The notes: generated by a model from the sequence alone, not told the origin. DNA of 64,000 bases from Vulcanimicrobiota bacterium (GCA_021107945.1 JAIORV010000157.1:62001-126000), one strand, 5' to 3'; numbered from the stretch's first letter, positions 41,320 to 52,721 are shown. Made by a program: numbers and translations.

Positions 41320-44300
41320 TCAATTAATTTCTTCTACTTCTTCTTCATCTTCTTCTTCAAGTATTGGAATTATGGGCTTTATATTAATTTGCCGATATCT
41401 TCTCATACCGGTTCCGGCCGGGATAAGCTTTCCGATAATAACATTTTCCTTAAGTCCCACGAGGTAATCAGTTTTTCCCTTGATAGCGGCGTCGGTCAAT
41501 ACCCTTGTGGTTTCCTGGAAAGATGCCGCTGACAGGAAAGAGTCCGTTGCAAGTGAAGATTTGGTAATGCCAAGAAGCATGGATTTTGCTATTGCCGGTT
41601 CCTTGCCTTCCTGTTTCATTCTCAAGTTTTCTTCCTCGAATGTGAATGTGTCAACAAGACTTCCGGGTAGGAAGTTGGTGTCTCCGGCTCTTTCAACTTT
41701 GAGCCTGCGCAGCATCTGTCTTACTATGACCTCAAGATGCTTGTCATTGATATCAACACCCTGTGAGCGATATACATCCTGGATTTCATCCACCAGATAT
41801 CTCTGAACCGCCTTGATTCCCTCGACCCTGAGAATATCATGGGGATTCCTATTGCCATCGGTCAATTCCTGACCAGGCTTCACGTGATCTCCCTCGTTGA
41901 CCAGCAGTTTTGTAGGAAGAGGAATCTTGTCATGTACATCGTTTTCCTTTTCGTTTCCTGTTAAAGATTCAACGGTAATCACCCGGGTATTTTTCTTCTG
42001 GTTTATTGACAGTCTTATAATTCCCTCTATGCTTGCAATCTCGGCAAAACCCTTGGGCTTCCTCGCCTCGAACAGTTCTTCCACCCTGGGAAGTCCCTGA
42101 ATAATATCCTCAACAGCCACACCACCGAGGTGGAATGTCCTGAGTGTAAGCTGGGTTCCCGGTTCACCGATAGATTGGGCGGCGATTATGCCTACTGTCT
42201 CACCGATTTCAATAATTTCTCCCGAGCCCATGTCTCTTCCGTAGCAGTTTGAGCAGACTCCATGCCTCGTTCTGCATGTCAGAACGGATCTGATTCCCAC
42301 TTTACGCTTTTCCTCGGGCATCTTATTGATGAAAATTTCGAATTTGTCGGTATCGTCCAATTCGATGGAATTTTTCTTGCAATATTTTTTCCATTCGGAG
42401 CGGATATAGTCTTGAAATACATTCATGACCTTTTCGGCAGTTATATCCGAGATAAGCGCATCTTTCTTTAAAATAACTTCTTCGGTTGCCGGGTTTTTAA
42501 TATCGCTTGCCAATGTTCTTCCGCGAATTCTCTGGTATAGTAAGAAATTCTCTTCAATGTCTTCATTGGGCCTGATTGCATCCATCCATATATAATTTCC
42601 GTCCATAGATATAATATTTTCGGGTATTTCCAAATCAAGCACAGCGTCGCAGTTTGTGCATTCTATCATTCCATAGTGATTGATGTGACCACAACTCTGG
42701 CATACAACCCTCTTGAGGCAATCCCACTCACGAACAATAATGTCCTGCGCCACGTCGATAAGACGTCGGGTGAGATAACCTGAGTCTGCAGTACGAAGAG
42801 CGGTGTCTGCAAGTCCCTTTCTTGCTCCGTGAGTTGAAATGAAATACTCGAGAACCGACAGTCCTTCCCGCAGGTTTGCCTTGATTGGAAGGGGAATAAT
42901 TCTTCCGGCGGGGTCCGACATCAAGCCTCTCATTCCGGCAATCTGCTTGACCTGTGAAGGATTACCCCTTGCTCCCGATGTAGCCATCAAATAGATAGGA
43001 TTCAACGAACTGAGGTTCTTCATCATTGCTTTTTCCACTTGTCGCGTGGCGTCAGCCCAGACCCGGATAACCTGTTCGTTTTTTTCCTCCGGGTTTAAAT
43101 ATCCATGAAGGAAAAATTCTTCTATTCTCTCGACAACTTTATCTGCGACGTGAAGTATGTCTTCCTTATCAGGCGGTATTTCAACATCTACGATTGAAAT
43201 GGTGGTTCCGGAGCGTGTTGCATACTTAAATCCTAACGACTTGACATTATCAAGGAGATAGGCTGTGAACTTATTTTTGAAATTGCTGTGGAATTCAGCA
43301 ACAAATTTATTGAGTTTCTTTTTATTAATTACATAATTCAGGAATGGCACTTTTTCCAGCGGATTTATTCTACTTCTCACTGAAGAGCCAAATCTGAATT
43401 CACCCGGGATAGCTTTATAGAATATAATCCTACCTACTGTGGTGGTTTTGATTACATCTTCTACCGGGTCCTTATAGTAACCGTTTTCATCCGGTATAAT
43501 TTCTTCATCTGTTTCCTTAAATACGGAAACTCTGACATTTATAGGAGCCTGTAGCTCAATAAATCCTTCTTCATATGCGAAAATCGCCTCATCCATCGTG
43601 GAGAAGGTCATTCCTTCCCCTTTCATTTTCCTTCGTGTTTTAGCTTTTTTCGTTTTGGAGCGGGGATCATCGATATGGCAGTATGTCAGATAATATATTC
43701 CCAGAACCATATCCTGCGTGGGAGTTGTCGCCGGGCTTCCATATGAAGGCTGGAGTATGTTGTTTGCCGACAACATCAGAATTCTCGCCTCGGCTTGTGC
43801 GTTTGCTGAAAGTGGAAGGTGTACAGCCATCTGGTCACCGTCAAAGTCAGCATTATAGGGTGCACAAACGAGGGGGTGAATCTGAATTGCTTTTCCCTCA
43901 ACAAGTATCGGTTCAAAAGCCTGGATTCCCAGACGGTGAAGAGTCGGAGCACGGTTCAGAAGCACCGGGTGGTCAGTGATAACCTCTTCGAGAACATCCC
44001 AGACTTCAGGGCGAACACGTTCGACCATTTTCTTCGCGCTCTTTATATTGTGAACAAGATCACGTTCTACAAGTTTCTTCATTACAAAGGGTTTGAACAA
44101 CTCTAATGCCATTTCCTTGGGAAGTCCGCATTGATGAAGCTTCAGGTTGGGACCCACAACAATAACTGAACGCCCCGAGTAGTCAACTCTCTTACCCAAC
44201 AGGTTCTGTCTGAATCGTCCCTGTTTTCCTTTTAACATATCGGAAAGTGATTTCAGCGGTCTGTTATTGGGACCCGTAACAGGTCTTCCTCTTCGACCGT

Positions 44301-45192
44301 TGTCTATCAGGGCATCGACAGCTTCCTGCAACATTCTCTTTTCATTTTTGACAATGATTTCAGGAGCTCCCAACTCCAGTAACCTCTTCAGACGGTTATT
44401 TCTGTTGATAACTCTCCTGTAAAGGTCATTGAGGTCAGATGTTGCAAAACGACCTCCGTCCAATTGCACCATCGGTCTCAATTCGGGAGGTATAACTGGA
44501 ACTCTCTCAAGAATCATCCATTCGGGCATGTTACCTGAACTGCGGAATGCATCAACCACTCCCAGTCGCTTTATTGCCTTTGCATGCTTCTGTCCGGAAA
44601 GAGTTCTTACATCCTCGCGAAGTTGCGTATATAATTCATCAAGATCAATTTTCTTGAGAAGCTCACGAATTGCTTCCGCTCCCATCATTGCAACGAAATC
44701 ATTCCCCCATTTTTTCCTTGTCTCGCGGTATTCCATTTCCGTTAGTAATTCCTTGTATTTCAGGGGAGTATCTTTGGGATCAATTACAACATAAGCAGCG
44801 AAGTAAATAATTTTTTCAAGTATCCGGGGAGACATCTCAAGGAGTAATCCTATACGGGAAGGAACACCCTTGAAATACCAGATATGCGTCACAGGGGACG
44901 CCAACGATATATGACCCATTCTCTCTCTTCGAACCTTGGAACGGGTTACTTCAACTCCACATTTGTCACATATTACGCCCTTGAAACGGACACGTTTGTA
45001 TTTGCCACAATGGCATTCCCAGTCCTTAACGGGTCCGAAAATCTTCTCACAGAACAGCCCGTCTCTTTCGGGCTTTAATGTTCTGTAATTGATTGTCTCA
45101 GGCTTCTTGACCTCTCCATAAGACCATTCTTCTATTTGTCCCGGCGAGGCCAGGCCGATTTTCATAGCCTCAAAATTATTGACATCAATCAA
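41320..45192 (-). CDS. rpoC: RNA polymerase beta-prime subunit with an extra zinc ribbon
   Basis: Catalytic magnesium loop [12 protein letters not shown] (D449, D451, D453). Zn1 site C60, C62, C75, C78. Second standard site C825, C973, C980, C983 is intact (WDC ... [15 protein letters not shown]). Between them is an additional CxxC(10)CxxC ribbon, C831, C834, C845, C848, at the position where most bacteria run straight from 'DC' to loop. 1290 residues, close to usual without large lineage insertions. Acidic tail [12 protein letters not shown]. It follows rpoB by 41 bases. The inserted ribbon is in the same style as those in signalling proteins here. Start chosen at ATG 45192. Confidence 0.98.
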   Translation of the reverse strand: MIDVNNFEAMKIGLASPGQIEEWSYGEVKKPETINYRTLKPERDGLFCEKIFGPVKDWECHCGKYKRVRFKGVICDKCGVEVTRSKVRRERMGHISLASPVTHIWYFKGVPSRIGLLLEMSPRILEKIIYFAAYVVIDPKDTPLKYKELLTEMEYRETRKKWGNDFVAMMGAEAIRELLKKIDLDELYTQLREDVRTLSGQKHAKAIKRLGVVDAFRSSGNMPEWMILERVPVIPPELRPMVQLDGGRFATSDLNDLYRRVINRNNRLKRLLELGAPEIIVKNEKRMLQEAVDALIDNGRRGRPVTGPNNRPLKSLSDMLKGKQGRFRQNLLGKRVDYSGRSVIVVGPNLKLHQCGLPKEMALELFKPFVMKKLVERDLVHNIKSAKKMVERVRPEVWDVLEEVITDHPVLLNRAPTLHRLGIQAFEPILVEGKAIQIHPLVCAPYNADFDGDQMAVHLPLSANAQAEARILMLSANNILQPSYGSPATTPTQDMVLGIYYLTYCHIDDPRSKTKKAKTRRKMKGEGMTFSTMDEAIFAYEEGFIELQAPINVRVSVFKETDEEIIPDENGYYKDPVEDVIKTTTVGRIIFYKAIPGEFRFGSSVRSRINPLEKVPFLNYVINKKKLNKFVAEFHSNFKNKFTAYLLDNVKSLGFKYATRSGTTISIVDVEIPPDKEDILHVADKVVERIEEFFLHGYLNPEEKNEQVIRVWADATRQVEKAMMKNLSSLNPIYLMATSGARGNPSQVKQIAGMRGLMSDPAGRIIPLPIKANLREGLSVLEYFISTHGARKGLADTALRTADSGYLTRRLIDVAQDIIVREWDCLKRVVCQSCGHINHYGMIECTNCDAVLDLEIPENIISMDGNYIWMDAIRPNEDIEENFLLYQRIRGRTLASDIKNPATEEVILKKDALISDITAEKVMNVFQDYIRSEWKKYCKKNSIELDDTDKFEIFINKMPEEKRKVGIRSVLTCRTRHGVCSNCYGRDMGSGEIIEIGETVGIIAAQSIGEPGTQLTLRTFHLGGVAVEDIIQGLPRVEELFEARKPKGFAEIASIEGIIRLSINQKKNTRVITVESLTGNEKENDVHDKIPLPTKLLVNEGDHVKPGQELTDGNRNPHDILRVEGIKAVQRYLVDEIQDVYRSQGVDINDKHLEVIVRQMLRRLKVERAGDTNFLPGSLVDTFTFEEENLRMKQEGKEPAIAKSMLLGITKSSLATDSFLSAASFQETTRVLTDAAIKGKTDYLVGLKENVIIGKLIPAGTGMRRYRQINIKPIIPILEEEDEEEVEEIN

Positions 45193-45232
45193 GATTCAAA
45201 CCTCCCAGATGGATATTAGAAATTGACAATGT

Positions 45233-48200
45233 TTATCTTCCGCCGCCGGTCATTTTCAGGACTTCCTGTCCCAATTCCTGGCTCAACTCGAGTCCCAGTT
45301 CTTTTGCGGCGGATGTACGTGCATCATCAACCTCAACGCTTTTTATATCAATTTCTTTGACTGCTCCGTCCTTGGTGCCGGATAGGATCTTCACATCAAG
45401 GCAAAGACTTTGCATTTCTTTTATAAGTACTTTAAATGATTCAGGGACTCCAGGCTCCATAACATTCTCGCCCTTGACTATCGCTTCGTATGTTTTGACT
45501 CTTCCAACCACGTCATCGGATTTGACTGTCAGGAGTTCCTGTAATGTATATGCGGCACCATAGGCTTCCAGTGCCCAGACTTCCATTTCCCCAAATCTCT
45601 GTCCTCCAAATTGCGCCTTTCCACCAAGAGGCTGTTGGGTAATAAGGGAATATGGGCCCGTCGAGCGTGCGTGAATTTTATCATCAACCAGGTGAGCAAG
45701 TTTCATCATATAAATCTGTCCCACCATAACCATACTGTCGATAGCGTCCCCGGTTCTTCCATCGAAGATGATGGTTTTACCTGTTTCCTTGACGGTCTTG
45801 TATTTTTCCACATACTGGGTATAGTCTTTCAGCAGTGCATTGTCATAGTTAATATTATCGTGCTCCAGGGAGCTCTTACAGAAGTCTTTGATAGACTTCT
45901 GAGTCAGTATTTCCTTTATTTCATCCTTGGTAACCGGGACATTATTATTCTCGCAAATTTTTCTTATCTGCGCTGGAAGTTGTTCCTTGTTTCGACTCAT
46001 TTCTTCGATGGATTCACGGGAAATGTATATATGCCTTTCCCGGAAGAATTTACCAAGTCTCTCATCGACTGTGTCGTACCCGATTACTTTTTCCATATCC
46101 TGACGGCTGACTTTGATTCCCTGGCGTGCCAGGTCTCTCTTGAGGTGAGCCATCTTTTCAAACTCGATTATCTCCTCTTCCTTTGCGGAGTCAAAAACCG
46201 GACACTCGAACGCGAGTCCCAGTTCTTTTGCGGCGTAACCCAGGTGTGTTTCGAGGATTTGGCCGATGTTCATACGAGAAGGAACTCCAAGGGGATTGAG
46301 GACGATTTGGACCGGCGTGCCATCAGGCAGATACGGCATATCTTCTACGGGCAATATCTTGGCGATAACTCCCTTGTTGCCGTGACGCCCTGCCATCTTG
46401 TCGCCCTGCAGTATTTTCCTCTTCTGCGCTACATAAACTCTGACAAGTTTGTTTACGCCCGGAGGAAGTTCGTCCCCTACATCACGGGAGAATACTTTCG
46501 TATCAATAACCTGTCCCTTTTCACCGTGGGGAACCTTGAGAGATGTGTCTCTAACGTCTCTTGCCTTTTCGCCGAATATTGCCCGCAGGAGTCTCTCCTC
46601 CGCTGTCAATTCTGTCTCTCCCTTTGGAGTGACCTTGCCAACAAGGATATCTTCCGGCCAGACATCGGCGCCGATTCTGACAATTCCCTGTTCATCCAGA
46701 TCTTTGAGTGCATCTTCGCCGACGTTGGGAATATCCCGGGTTATCTCTTCCGCTCCCAGTTTTGTGTCACGGGCTTCACATTCATATTCTTCAATATGTA
46801 TTGATGTGAAAACGTCATCCATAACAAGAGCTTCGCTGATGAGGATTGCATCCTCGTAATTGTAGCCTTCCCAGGGCATGAAAGTACAGAGTACATTTCT
46901 TCCCAGAGCAAGTCTTCCACCCACACTGGAGCTTCCGTCCGCGAGAACGTCTCCGATTTTTGCCATAGTACCCTTTTTTACAAGGGGCCTCTGGTTAATA
47001 CATGTTCCGGCGTTGGATCTCTTGAATTTCGACAGACTCTCTCTCTGGAATACGCCCTTCTTGTTCCTGTAACATCCACATTCAGGACATTCAATGTCCG
47101 GAGTTTTACGATCTACCTTTTTCTTGTCCCATTTATGTCCGCATATGGGGCAGATAAAATTGCCGCTCTCAACAAGTTTAATGCTCTCAAGATCATTCTT
47201 GTCAAGTAGCTTTGTAGTAACGGTTTTTGCATTTACACTTACAATCTCCCCATTTCTCCTGGCTATGAGGAGTGAACCGGAATCTTTAGCAGATCGGAAT
47301 TCCATTCCCGTTCCCACCAGCGGGGCTTCCGGGCTGATAAGAGGAACCGCCTGACGTTGCATATTTGCGCCCATAAGCGCTCTGTTTGCATCATCGTGCT
47401 CCAGGAAGGGGATCAATCCCGACGCGATACTGATAACCTGCTGGGGTGAGACGTCCATATACTGCACATCTTCACGCCTGACCATCAGGGTCTCATCTTT
47501 ATAACGACATACAACCCTGGGGTTAATCATATAGTAATTCTCATCTAGAATCGTGTTGGCCTGCGCCACGATGAAAACATCTTCCTCGTCGGCTGCAAGA
47601 TAATCCACCTCGTTGGAGACAAAGCCTTTCTCTACTTTTCTGAAAGGCGACATAATAAATCCGAATTCATTGACCTTCGCATATGTTGCCATATAGACAA
47701 CCAACCCGATATTGGGACCTTCCGGAGTTTCAATGGGGCAGATCCTGCCATAGTGAGAATAATGCACATCCCTGACTTCAAACCCGGCTCTCTCTCTGGA
47801 GAGTCCTCCGGGACCCATAGCGGAAAGTCTTCTTTTATGCGTCAACTCGGAAAGTGCATTTGTTTGATCCATGAACTGACTGAGTTGTGAAGAGCCGAAG
47901 AATTCTTTAATAGACGCTACCACGGGTCTTATATTAATGAGTACCTGGGGTGTAACCGTCTCGACATCCTGAACGGTCATCCTTTCTTTTACAACCCGCT
48001 CCAGTCTGAGAAGTCCCACTCTGAATTGATTCTGTAAAAGTTCGCCGACCGCTCTAATTCTGCGATTCCCCAGGTGATCAATGTCATCTTTTTTCACGGG
48101 AATGCTATATGTAAGCGGGGGCTCTTCCACAGTCATCTTTTCACCCTTCATAAGGGCGACAATATATTTGAGCACAAATAATATATCTTCCGGAATTAAG

Positions 48201-49138
48201 GTTCTCCTGTATTCGAGAATGTTGTCACACTCAACACATTTGAGACTTCCGGATTTATTCAACCCACCACAATGGGAGCATGTAATGTTTATGCCAAGTT
48301 TCTTGTTTAGCTTGTATCTTCCAACCCTTGCCATATCATATCTTTTTGGATCAAAGAACAGGCTTGTCAGCAGTGTTCTGGCGCTATCCACCGATGGAGG
48401 ATCGCCGGGACGAAGTTTCCTGTAAATCTCAACCAGGGCCTCATCCATACTCTTGACATTGTCTTTTTTCAATGTAGCTTCAAGGAGTTCTTCCTCGTTG
48501 AAAAGCTCATGAATATCCTGGTCGGTTTCATATCCCAGCGCTCTGACCAGAACTGTGACTGGAGTTTTTCTTGTCTTGTCGATACGACAACTGATTACAC
48601 CATGTGAATCAGTTTCGAACTCCATCCAGGCTCCCCGGTTAGGGATAATCTGCGCCGTGTAGAGAGGTCTGCCCGATGGGTCATAAGAAATTTGAAAATA
48701 GACCCCGGGTGAGCGTATAAGCTGACTTACGATTACCCTCTCCGCTCCGTTAATTATGAAAGTCCCCTTCTCGGTCATGTAGGGGAAATCACCCATGAAA
48801 ATTTCCTGTTCCTTAACTTCCTTAACCTCTCCGTCTTCCTTGGTGATCAGTCTCACCTTTACCTTGAGAGGCCTTGCATATGTCATGTCCCTATCCCTAC
48901 AATCCTCTACAGAATATGTAGGTGGATCAAGCGAATGCTCCATGAATTCCAATACAAGGTTTCCGGTAAAATCCTCGATGGGAGAAATTTCATTAAATAT
49001 TCCCTTCATTCCCTCGCTCAAGAACCACTGAAAAGAATCTTTCTGTAATTGTATGAGATCAGGAATCTCCAGAACATTTGGAATTGTCTGGAAGCTGAGA
49101 AGCTTGGAAGTACTTGTTTGGTCAGTAAGATTAGACAT
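45233..49138 (-). CDS. rpoB: RNA polymerase beta subunit with two inserted zinc ribbons
   Basis: 1301 residues. Core motifs: rifampicin-pocket [59 protein letters not shown]; and the C-terminal [17 protein letters not shown] with [16 protein letters not shown]. Two four-cysteine ribbons interrupt it: C287/C290/C301/C304 (CSHCGG...CVEC) inside [11 protein letters not shown]..., where most bacteria have a short loop, and C663/C666/C684/C687 (CPICGHKW...CPEC) just before [18 protein letters not shown]. The rif region keeps the positions usually tied to sensitivity, apart from Pro-to-Ala in 'TNALSE'. AAGGAGG precedes the ATG. No rplL or rplJ lies upstream. Confidence 0.98.
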   Translation of the reverse strand: MSNLTDQTSTSKLLSFQTIPNVLEIPDLIQLQKDSFQWFLSEGMKGIFNEISPIEDFTGNLVLEFMEHSLDPPTYSVEDCRDRDMTYARPLKVKVRLITKEDGEVKEVKEQEIFMGDFPYMTEKGTFIINGAERVIVSQLIRSPGVYFQISYDPSGRPLYTAQIIPNRGAWMEFETDSHGVISCRIDKTRKTPVTVLVRALGYETDQDIHELFNEEELLEATLKKDNVKSMDEALVEIYRKLRPGDPPSVDSARTLLTSLFFDPKRYDMARVGRYKLNKKLGINITCSHCGGLNKSGSLKCVECDNILEYRRTLIPEDILFVLKYIVALMKGEKMTVEEPPLTYSIPVKKDDIDHLGNRRIRAVGELLQNQFRVGLLRLERVVKERMTVQDVETVTPQVLINIRPVVASIKEFFGSSQLSQFMDQTNALSELTHKRRLSAMGPGGLSRERAGFEVRDVHYSHYGRICPIETPEGPNIGLVVYMATYAKVNEFGFIMSPFRKVEKGFVSNEVDYLAADEEDVFIVAQANTILDENYYMINPRVVCRYKDETLMVRREDVQYMDVSPQQVISIASGLIPFLEHDDANRALMGANMQRQAVPLISPEAPLVGTGMEFRSAKDSGSLLIARRNGEIVSVNAKTVTTKLLDKNDLESIKLVESGNFICPICGHKWDKKKVDRKTPDIECPECGCYRNKKGVFQRESLSKFKRSNAGTCINQRPLVKKGTMAKIGDVLADGSSSVGGRLALGRNVLCTFMPWEGYNYEDAILISEALVMDDVFTSIHIEEYECEARDTKLGAEEITRDIPNVGEDALKDLDEQGIVRIGADVWPEDILVGKVTPKGETELTAEERLLRAIFGEKARDVRDTSLKVPHGEKGQVIDTKVFSRDVGDELPPGVNKLVRVYVAQKRKILQGDKMAGRHGNKGVIAKILPVEDMPYLPDGTPVQIVLNPLGVPSRMNIGQILETHLGYAAKELGLAFECPVFDSAKEEEIIEFEKMAHLKRDLARQGIKVSRQDMEKVIGYDTVDERLGKFFRERHIYISRESIEEMSRNKEQLPAQIRKICENNNVPVTKDEIKEILTQKSIKDFCKSSLEHDNINYDNALLKDYTQYVEKYKTVKETGKTIIFDGRTGDAIDSMVMVGQIYMMKLAHLVDDKIHARSTGPYSLITQQPLGGKAQFGGQRFGEMEVWALEAYGAAYTLQELLTVKSDDVVGRVKTYEAIVKGENVMEPGVPESFKVLIKEMQSLCLDVKILSGTKDGAVKEIDIKSVEVDDARTSAAKELGLELSQELGQEVLKMTGGGR

Positions 49139-49152
49139 ATAGATCCTCCTTA

Positions 49153-49212
49153 CAAAAAAAGAAAAAGTGGGGTGAACATAAGCATCCTGCTCACATATTC
49201 TTTATATCCCAC
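49153..49212 (-). promoter_or_regulatory. Candidate attenuator in the rpoB leader
   Basis: In the minus strand, left arms GTGGG (49208-49212) and GTGA (49191-49194) can pair with a continuous TCACCCCAC (49167-49175), followed by TTTTTCTTTTTTT and then the ribosome site. This looks like a terminator placed before rpoB, so a read-through control is possible. The bulged stem lowers confidence. Confidence 0.4.
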
Positions 49213-49279
49213 ATTGATAATATGTTTCCACCCGCTTATATGTTAGTGTAATTATCACCCTAAGAAGAACAAGAAAATA

Positions 49280-49308
49280 ATAATATCACATTAGTAATTA
49301 CTTGTCAA
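49280..49308 (-). promoter_or_regulatory. Promoter of rpoBC
   Basis: TTGACA (49303-49308), 17-base spacer, TATTAT (49280-49285) with an upstream TG: close to consensus sigma70. Confidence 0.8.
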
Positions 49309-49705
49309 CTAAATTGACAACCCGATATTTAAAAAAAAACTTTTTATCAAATGAATTGATCCTGAGTATATTCGGGTACTTATTTAATTTTATTACTTCT
49401 GTAAACCTTATCAGAATATAAAAACCCTCCATGATTTTCTTCAACTTATATTAGTACACGGATTCGTTTTTCCTTCTTCATTTTGGCAAATATAAAGTTT
49501 ATTTTTTGCCAAATTTCTAAAGGGCAGAAATACAAAAAACATGAAGAACTAAAGTCCAGGTATTTCTTCGCTCTTCATATCTTTTGTGAAACCGCCGGCA
49601 GGGAAGCGGAATTCGTCCCCCATAATCCGTCCTGAGGGTATCGAAAAAGACCTTTAATATGTTTTATCGATGGTCTCGCATCCCTGTTCCAATATTCAAC
49701 CGGGC

Positions 49706-50347
49706 TTAAATCAGTTTCATTACAGTTTTTCCGAGTCGTATCTCATCTCCCACATTCAGGAATTGCTGAACTCCCTGAGCGATGCGGACGTTATTGATGA
49801 AACTTCCGTTTGAAGAGCCTACATCCTCAAAGAGGAATCCGTCGTCCTTGCGTATGATTCTGGCATGACGCCTGGAGATATAGGCTTCCTGATCGATGTC
49901 CGTCATGTCTATCTCCGGGAATATCCCGTCAGCGGGACTCTGTCTTCCTATGTTTACTATATCCTTGTCAAGGACATATTCCTCACCGGTACTCTCGAGG
50001 ACAAGCTTTGCCACGCCGATGGGAGTTTCCGGAGGTCCTTCTTCTTCTCCCTCTTCTCCCTCTATCACTTCTACCTCTTCTTCCATCTCCTCTTCAGCGG
50101 CAATGGTATCGAGGCTGGCGCCACAGTCGTCGCAGAATTTTGACCCGGCAGGATTCTCGGAGCCACATGCGGGGCAAATTATCTCACCCGTGGGAGTTTC
50201 CTCGGGCTCACCAAGAGGCTCCTCCTCTTCAATTATTTCTTCCACTTCCTCCATTTCAGGGGATGGAGCGGTGGGTAACTTGGATCCACAATCTTCACAA
50301 TAGGCTGCGCCCTCAAGGTTCTCCGCCCCGCAGATCGTACACTTCAT
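49706..50347 (-). CDS. Zinc-ribbon FHA protein
   Basis: Two zinc ribbons (CTICGAENLEGAAYCEDCG at the start and CPACGSENPAGSKFCDDCG at ~58-77), an acidic low-complexity linker (EEEMEEEVEVIEGEEGEEEG), then an FHA domain with NIGRQ, ISRRHARII and DVGSSNGSFINNVRI, the residues that bind phosphothreonine. It should read phosphorylation by kinases like the two in this window. 213 residues, no membrane segment. AAGGAGGAGTAACC precedes the ATG. It sits 59 bases after the VWA gene and is presumably co-transcribed with it. Confidence 0.92.
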   Translation of the reverse strand: MKCTICGAENLEGAAYCEDCGSKLPTAPSPEMEEVEEIIEEEEPLGEPEETPTGEIICPACGSENPAGSKFCDDCGASLDTIAAEEEMEEEVEVIEGEEGEEEGPPETPIGVAKLVLESTGEEYVLDKDIVNIGRQSPADGIFPEIDMTDIDQEAYISRRHARIIRKDDGFLFEDVGSSNGSFINNVRIAQGVQQFLNVGDEIRLGKTVMKLI

Positions 50348-50406
50348 GGTTACTCCTCCTTGTATAATTCTATGTTTTCATATAATAAAAAAATGCTATT
50401 TCATAA

Positions 50407-51687
50407 TCAGTTAATGGGTGGAACCTGATCCAGTAGTTGGGTGAGTTTTCTTGTGCCGTATTCCAACTTCTTTGTTCCACGAGAGGTCATTCGCGCACCG
50501 CCTTCGATACGCTTTGCCTCTTCCATTGCCTGATCGGCAAGATCCTTCTGTCCATGTTGCAGGAGCGTCGTGGCGGCGGAGCGTAAAAGCCTGGTGGCTT
50601 TTGTTCTGTCACCGGCCTGGGCAAATTCGAGGGCTTTGGTCTGTTGCCTGAATACAGATACAAGATCCACAATCTGAATGACCTTCGGATTGACCCGGGA
50701 CGCAAGCCTGCTGTCAGTTGTATAAGTTATTGTAATGTCTTTTTCAAGAGTCTCTTCCCTCATTCCTTCCAGGGGAATTTCATATGAAAGCTTGACCTGC
50801 GCAACTCTGTATGTACCTGCCCGACGAGAGGGAAGCACCAATTCGTACATGACCGATTGAACTTCGTTCTTCTGAAGATCCTGTAATTTTATTGTTGCAA
50901 CCCTGTCAACAGTGGGAATAGAGCCCAGGTCATTTATAAGGGGCTTTACTTTATGAGCTCTTCGAATATCAACACCCTTTGCCACTTTCACAGAGATCTT
51001 TGGGTTCAGGACAGTTACAGACTGTACACCTGTCAATTCCTGGGTGAAGATTTCGGGGATATCCCGGGGAATATCAATGTAGTATGATTTACCCCTGCAA
51101 CCATTGGCGATATCAAGTAACAACTTCTCATTGAAATCGTCTCCCACGCCGATTGTCGAAAATGATATCCCACGCTCCGATCCCTCTATACACCTGGTCT
51201 TACATTTTCTCTCATGTAGCGTAAGTCCGTCGGTGAGAAGAATGCAGTGATTTGTCCTGTCTTTTGAGAAATTTGTTGATATCTGCTCCATGGAGGCATT
51301 TATACCTCTTAGCATTTCCGTGCCGGAACCTACATCTATATGATCAATATTTCTTATTATTCTCTTTGCCGATTCTTTATCATGAATAGGACCGGCAGGA
51401 ATTACAACCCGTGCCTTGTCGGCAAAGGCGATAATTGAGCATATATCATTAGGTCTGAGCTGATCTATAAGATGTTGTACCGCAGAAACCACATACTCAA
51501 GTTTTTCCGCCGCGTACATGGAGCCACTCTTGTCCAGAACAACTGCAAGATTCATCGCAGTGGTACCTTCCGTAGTTGTGGTCTTCCCCGGAAGTACATC
51601 CGCCAGAAGATAAACAAGCTTGTTCTCGCTGGTTACCATTACATTTTGATAACTGACCTGGCAATCAAGTATAGCTGGAGTACTCAT
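50407..51687 (-). CDS. VWA-domain protein
   Basis: Von Willebrand A domain with MIDAS: VVLDKSGSMYAA (DxSxS), IDVGSGTEMLRGI (Thr), and LTDGLTLHERKCKTRC. A cysteine pair CKTRC lies in the following loop. The rest (about 190-420) is beta-rich, then a C-terminal helical bundle (RTKATRLLRSAATTLLQHGQ). No signal peptide, so cytoplasmic. 426 residues. AAGGAGG precedes the ATG. Next to FHA, which in many bacteria pairs with VWA in kinase-linked complexes; the link here is from adjacency. Confidence 0.9.
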   Translation of the reverse strand: MSTPAILDCQVSYQNVMVTSENKLVYLLADVLPGKTTTTEGTTAMNLAVVLDKSGSMYAAEKLEYVVSAVQHLIDQLRPNDICSIIAFADKARVVIPAGPIHDKESAKRIIRNIDHIDVGSGTEMLRGINASMEQISTNFSKDRTNHCILLTDGLTLHERKCKTRCIEGSERGISFSTIGVGDDFNEKLLLDIANGCRGKSYYIDIPRDIPEIFTQELTGVQSVTVLNPKISVKVAKGVDIRRAHKVKPLINDLGSIPTVDRVATIKLQDLQKNEVQSVMYELVLPSRRAGTYRVAQVKLSYEIPLEGMREETLEKDITITYTTDSRLASRVNPKVIQIVDLVSVFRQQTKALEFAQAGDRTKATRLLRSAATTLLQHGQKDLADQAMEEAKRIEGGARMTSRGTKKLEYGTRKLTQLLDQVPPIN

Positions 51688-52088
51688 ATACTCTCCTCCT
51701 TATATTAAATGAGTTACTTCCCCAAGAAAAACAGGATTTCTCCAGTAATTCAGACCATTGTAAAGTTGAAAGAATAATTCCAATATTTACAAGGATTTTT
51801 TATTAGAACAGAAAAAATGTAACATACACAATAATAATTTTACTATTGACTAAAAAAAGCATTCTCGACAAAACCATTGTTTTCCTTCAAATATTCTTGG
51901 AATTTCTCCTCTTTGCGTTTTTTATAGCCATTCAACACAGAGGACACCGATAAGTTTCCCGGATCCCAATGTGAAATGGGCAAGATAACTGGAAAAACAT
52001 AAATAAAAAGAAACTGCTTTTCGGTTTGAGGTGAAATCTTTTTTGGTGTATAATAGAAAATATTATTCCCGGAAGGAGCGATTATAAA
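51688..52088. other. Divergent intergenic region between VWA and speD
   Basis: Contains the speD promoter and a 9-bp-period repeat piece (about 51934-51955). A short minus-strand frame around 51846-51945 reads NGYKKRKEEKFQEYLKENNG and may be a gene remnant, but the rest is not convincing. No other feature. Confidence 0.4.
52026..52054 (+). promoter_or_regulatory. Promoter of speD
   Basis: TTGAGG (52026-52031), 17-base spacer, TATAAT (52049-52054). Confidence 0.75.
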
Positions 52089-52508
52089 TTGGAAACTTAC
52101 AGCCGCCATATCATATCGGAATTGTCAGGCTGCAATTCCGACTACCTCGAAGATACGGATAAAATCCGCGAAATAATTATTAACGCGGCAATTTCAGCTA
52201 ACGCCGAGGTAAGAGAAGTGGCCGTACACAAATTCAGCCCCCAGGGGGTAAGTGGAGTTGTTGTAATTGCGGAATCGCACCTTTCCATCCACACATGGCC
52301 TGAAGTGGGATATGCCGCCATAGATATTTTCACCTGCGGCACGACAACAAAACCACAAGAAGCCTGTAAATACCTGGCCGAGCAACTGGAGGCCGATGAA
52401 ATATATCAGACAGAAATAAAACGCGGAATACCGGGACAGAATGGCAGATTTTTTCACCAAAAAGCCAACGAGTCAAGATCTGTAGGAGGGGTTTCCCAAC
52501 CCCGATAA
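52089..52508 (+). CDS. speD: S-adenosylmethionine decarboxylase proenzyme
   Basis: Makes decarboxylated SAM for spermidine. Self-cleaves at Glu62-Ser63 to give a pyruvoyl group: AESHLSIHTWPEVGY. Ser63, His68 and Cys83 (IFTCG) match the residues of the Thermotoga class 1B enzyme. Starts at TTG 52089 with AAGGAG upstream. The last ten residues (RSVGGVSQPR) and the stop codon come from a dispersed hairpin repeat (52481-52509), so the native end was probably earlier. 139 residues, against ~125-130 normally. No speE nearby. Confidence 0.94.
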   Translation: METYSRHIISELSGCNSDYLEDTDKIREIIINAAISANAEVREVAVHKFSPQGVSGVVVIAESHLSIHTWPEVGYAAIDIFTCGTTTKPQEACKYLAEQLEADEIYQTEIKRGIPGQNGRFFHQKANESRSVGGVSQPR

Positions 52509-52509
52509 A
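52481..52509. repeat. TCCC-loop hairpin repeat overlapping the end of speD
   Basis: GGGGTT-TCCC-AACCCC with the GATAAA tail; supplies the stop codon (TAA in GATAAA). Confidence 0.75.
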
Positions 52510-52535
52510 CACAGACCGGAAAACGCAACCGAATC

Positions 52536-52564
52536 TGTAGGAGGGACGTCCCCGTCCCGATAAA
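52536..52564. repeat. TCCC-loop hairpin repeat
   Basis: Same 29 bases as 14575-14603: TGTAGGAGGGACGTCCCCG then TCCCGATAAA. Confidence 0.75.
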
Positions 52565-52589
52565 CGGATGGCGAGGATTCCATAAGATT

Positions 52590-52657
52590 AACCCCCAGCT
52601 TTAGCTGGGGGCATAGCAGAAATCTCCTGCCGCAGGCAGCCACTTCAGTGGCTGCCC
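52590..52657. repeat. Paired-hairpin repeat (reverse orientation)
   Basis: CCCCCAGCT-TT-AGCTGGGGG (52592-52611) and GGCAGCCAC-TTCA-GTGGCTGCC (52635-52656). Layout and loop match the other paired-hairpin elements read on the opposite strand. Confidence 0.7.
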
Positions 52658-52721
52658 CATACATATTCTTCGTGTACTCCGTGTCTCCGTGGCTAATACC
52701 CATTCACAGAGAGGATCCAAA

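Larger units (their letters stand above)
49139..49705. other. Non-coding leader of rpoB and gap to the FHA gene
   Basis: Contains the rpoB promoter (49280-49308), a candidate leader hairpin (49153-49212), and about 300 bases on the far side with no gene or recognised repeat apart from GC-rich pieces near 49600. No tRNA or ribosomal gene. Confidence 0.7.

Noticed and set aside
45611..46804. A 397-codon frame opposite rpoB
   Set aside because: It is a shadow of conserved rpoB codons on the other strand, with no homology or ribosome site.
47800..47900. Rifampicin-resistant RpoB
   Set aside because: The usual resistance positions are conserved; only a Pro-to-Ala in TNALSE differs, which is not a classic resistance change.
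51843..52109. An 88-codon minus-strand frame before speD
   Set aside because: It runs through the speD promoter and start and begins without a ribosome site; only a short piece could be a remnant.
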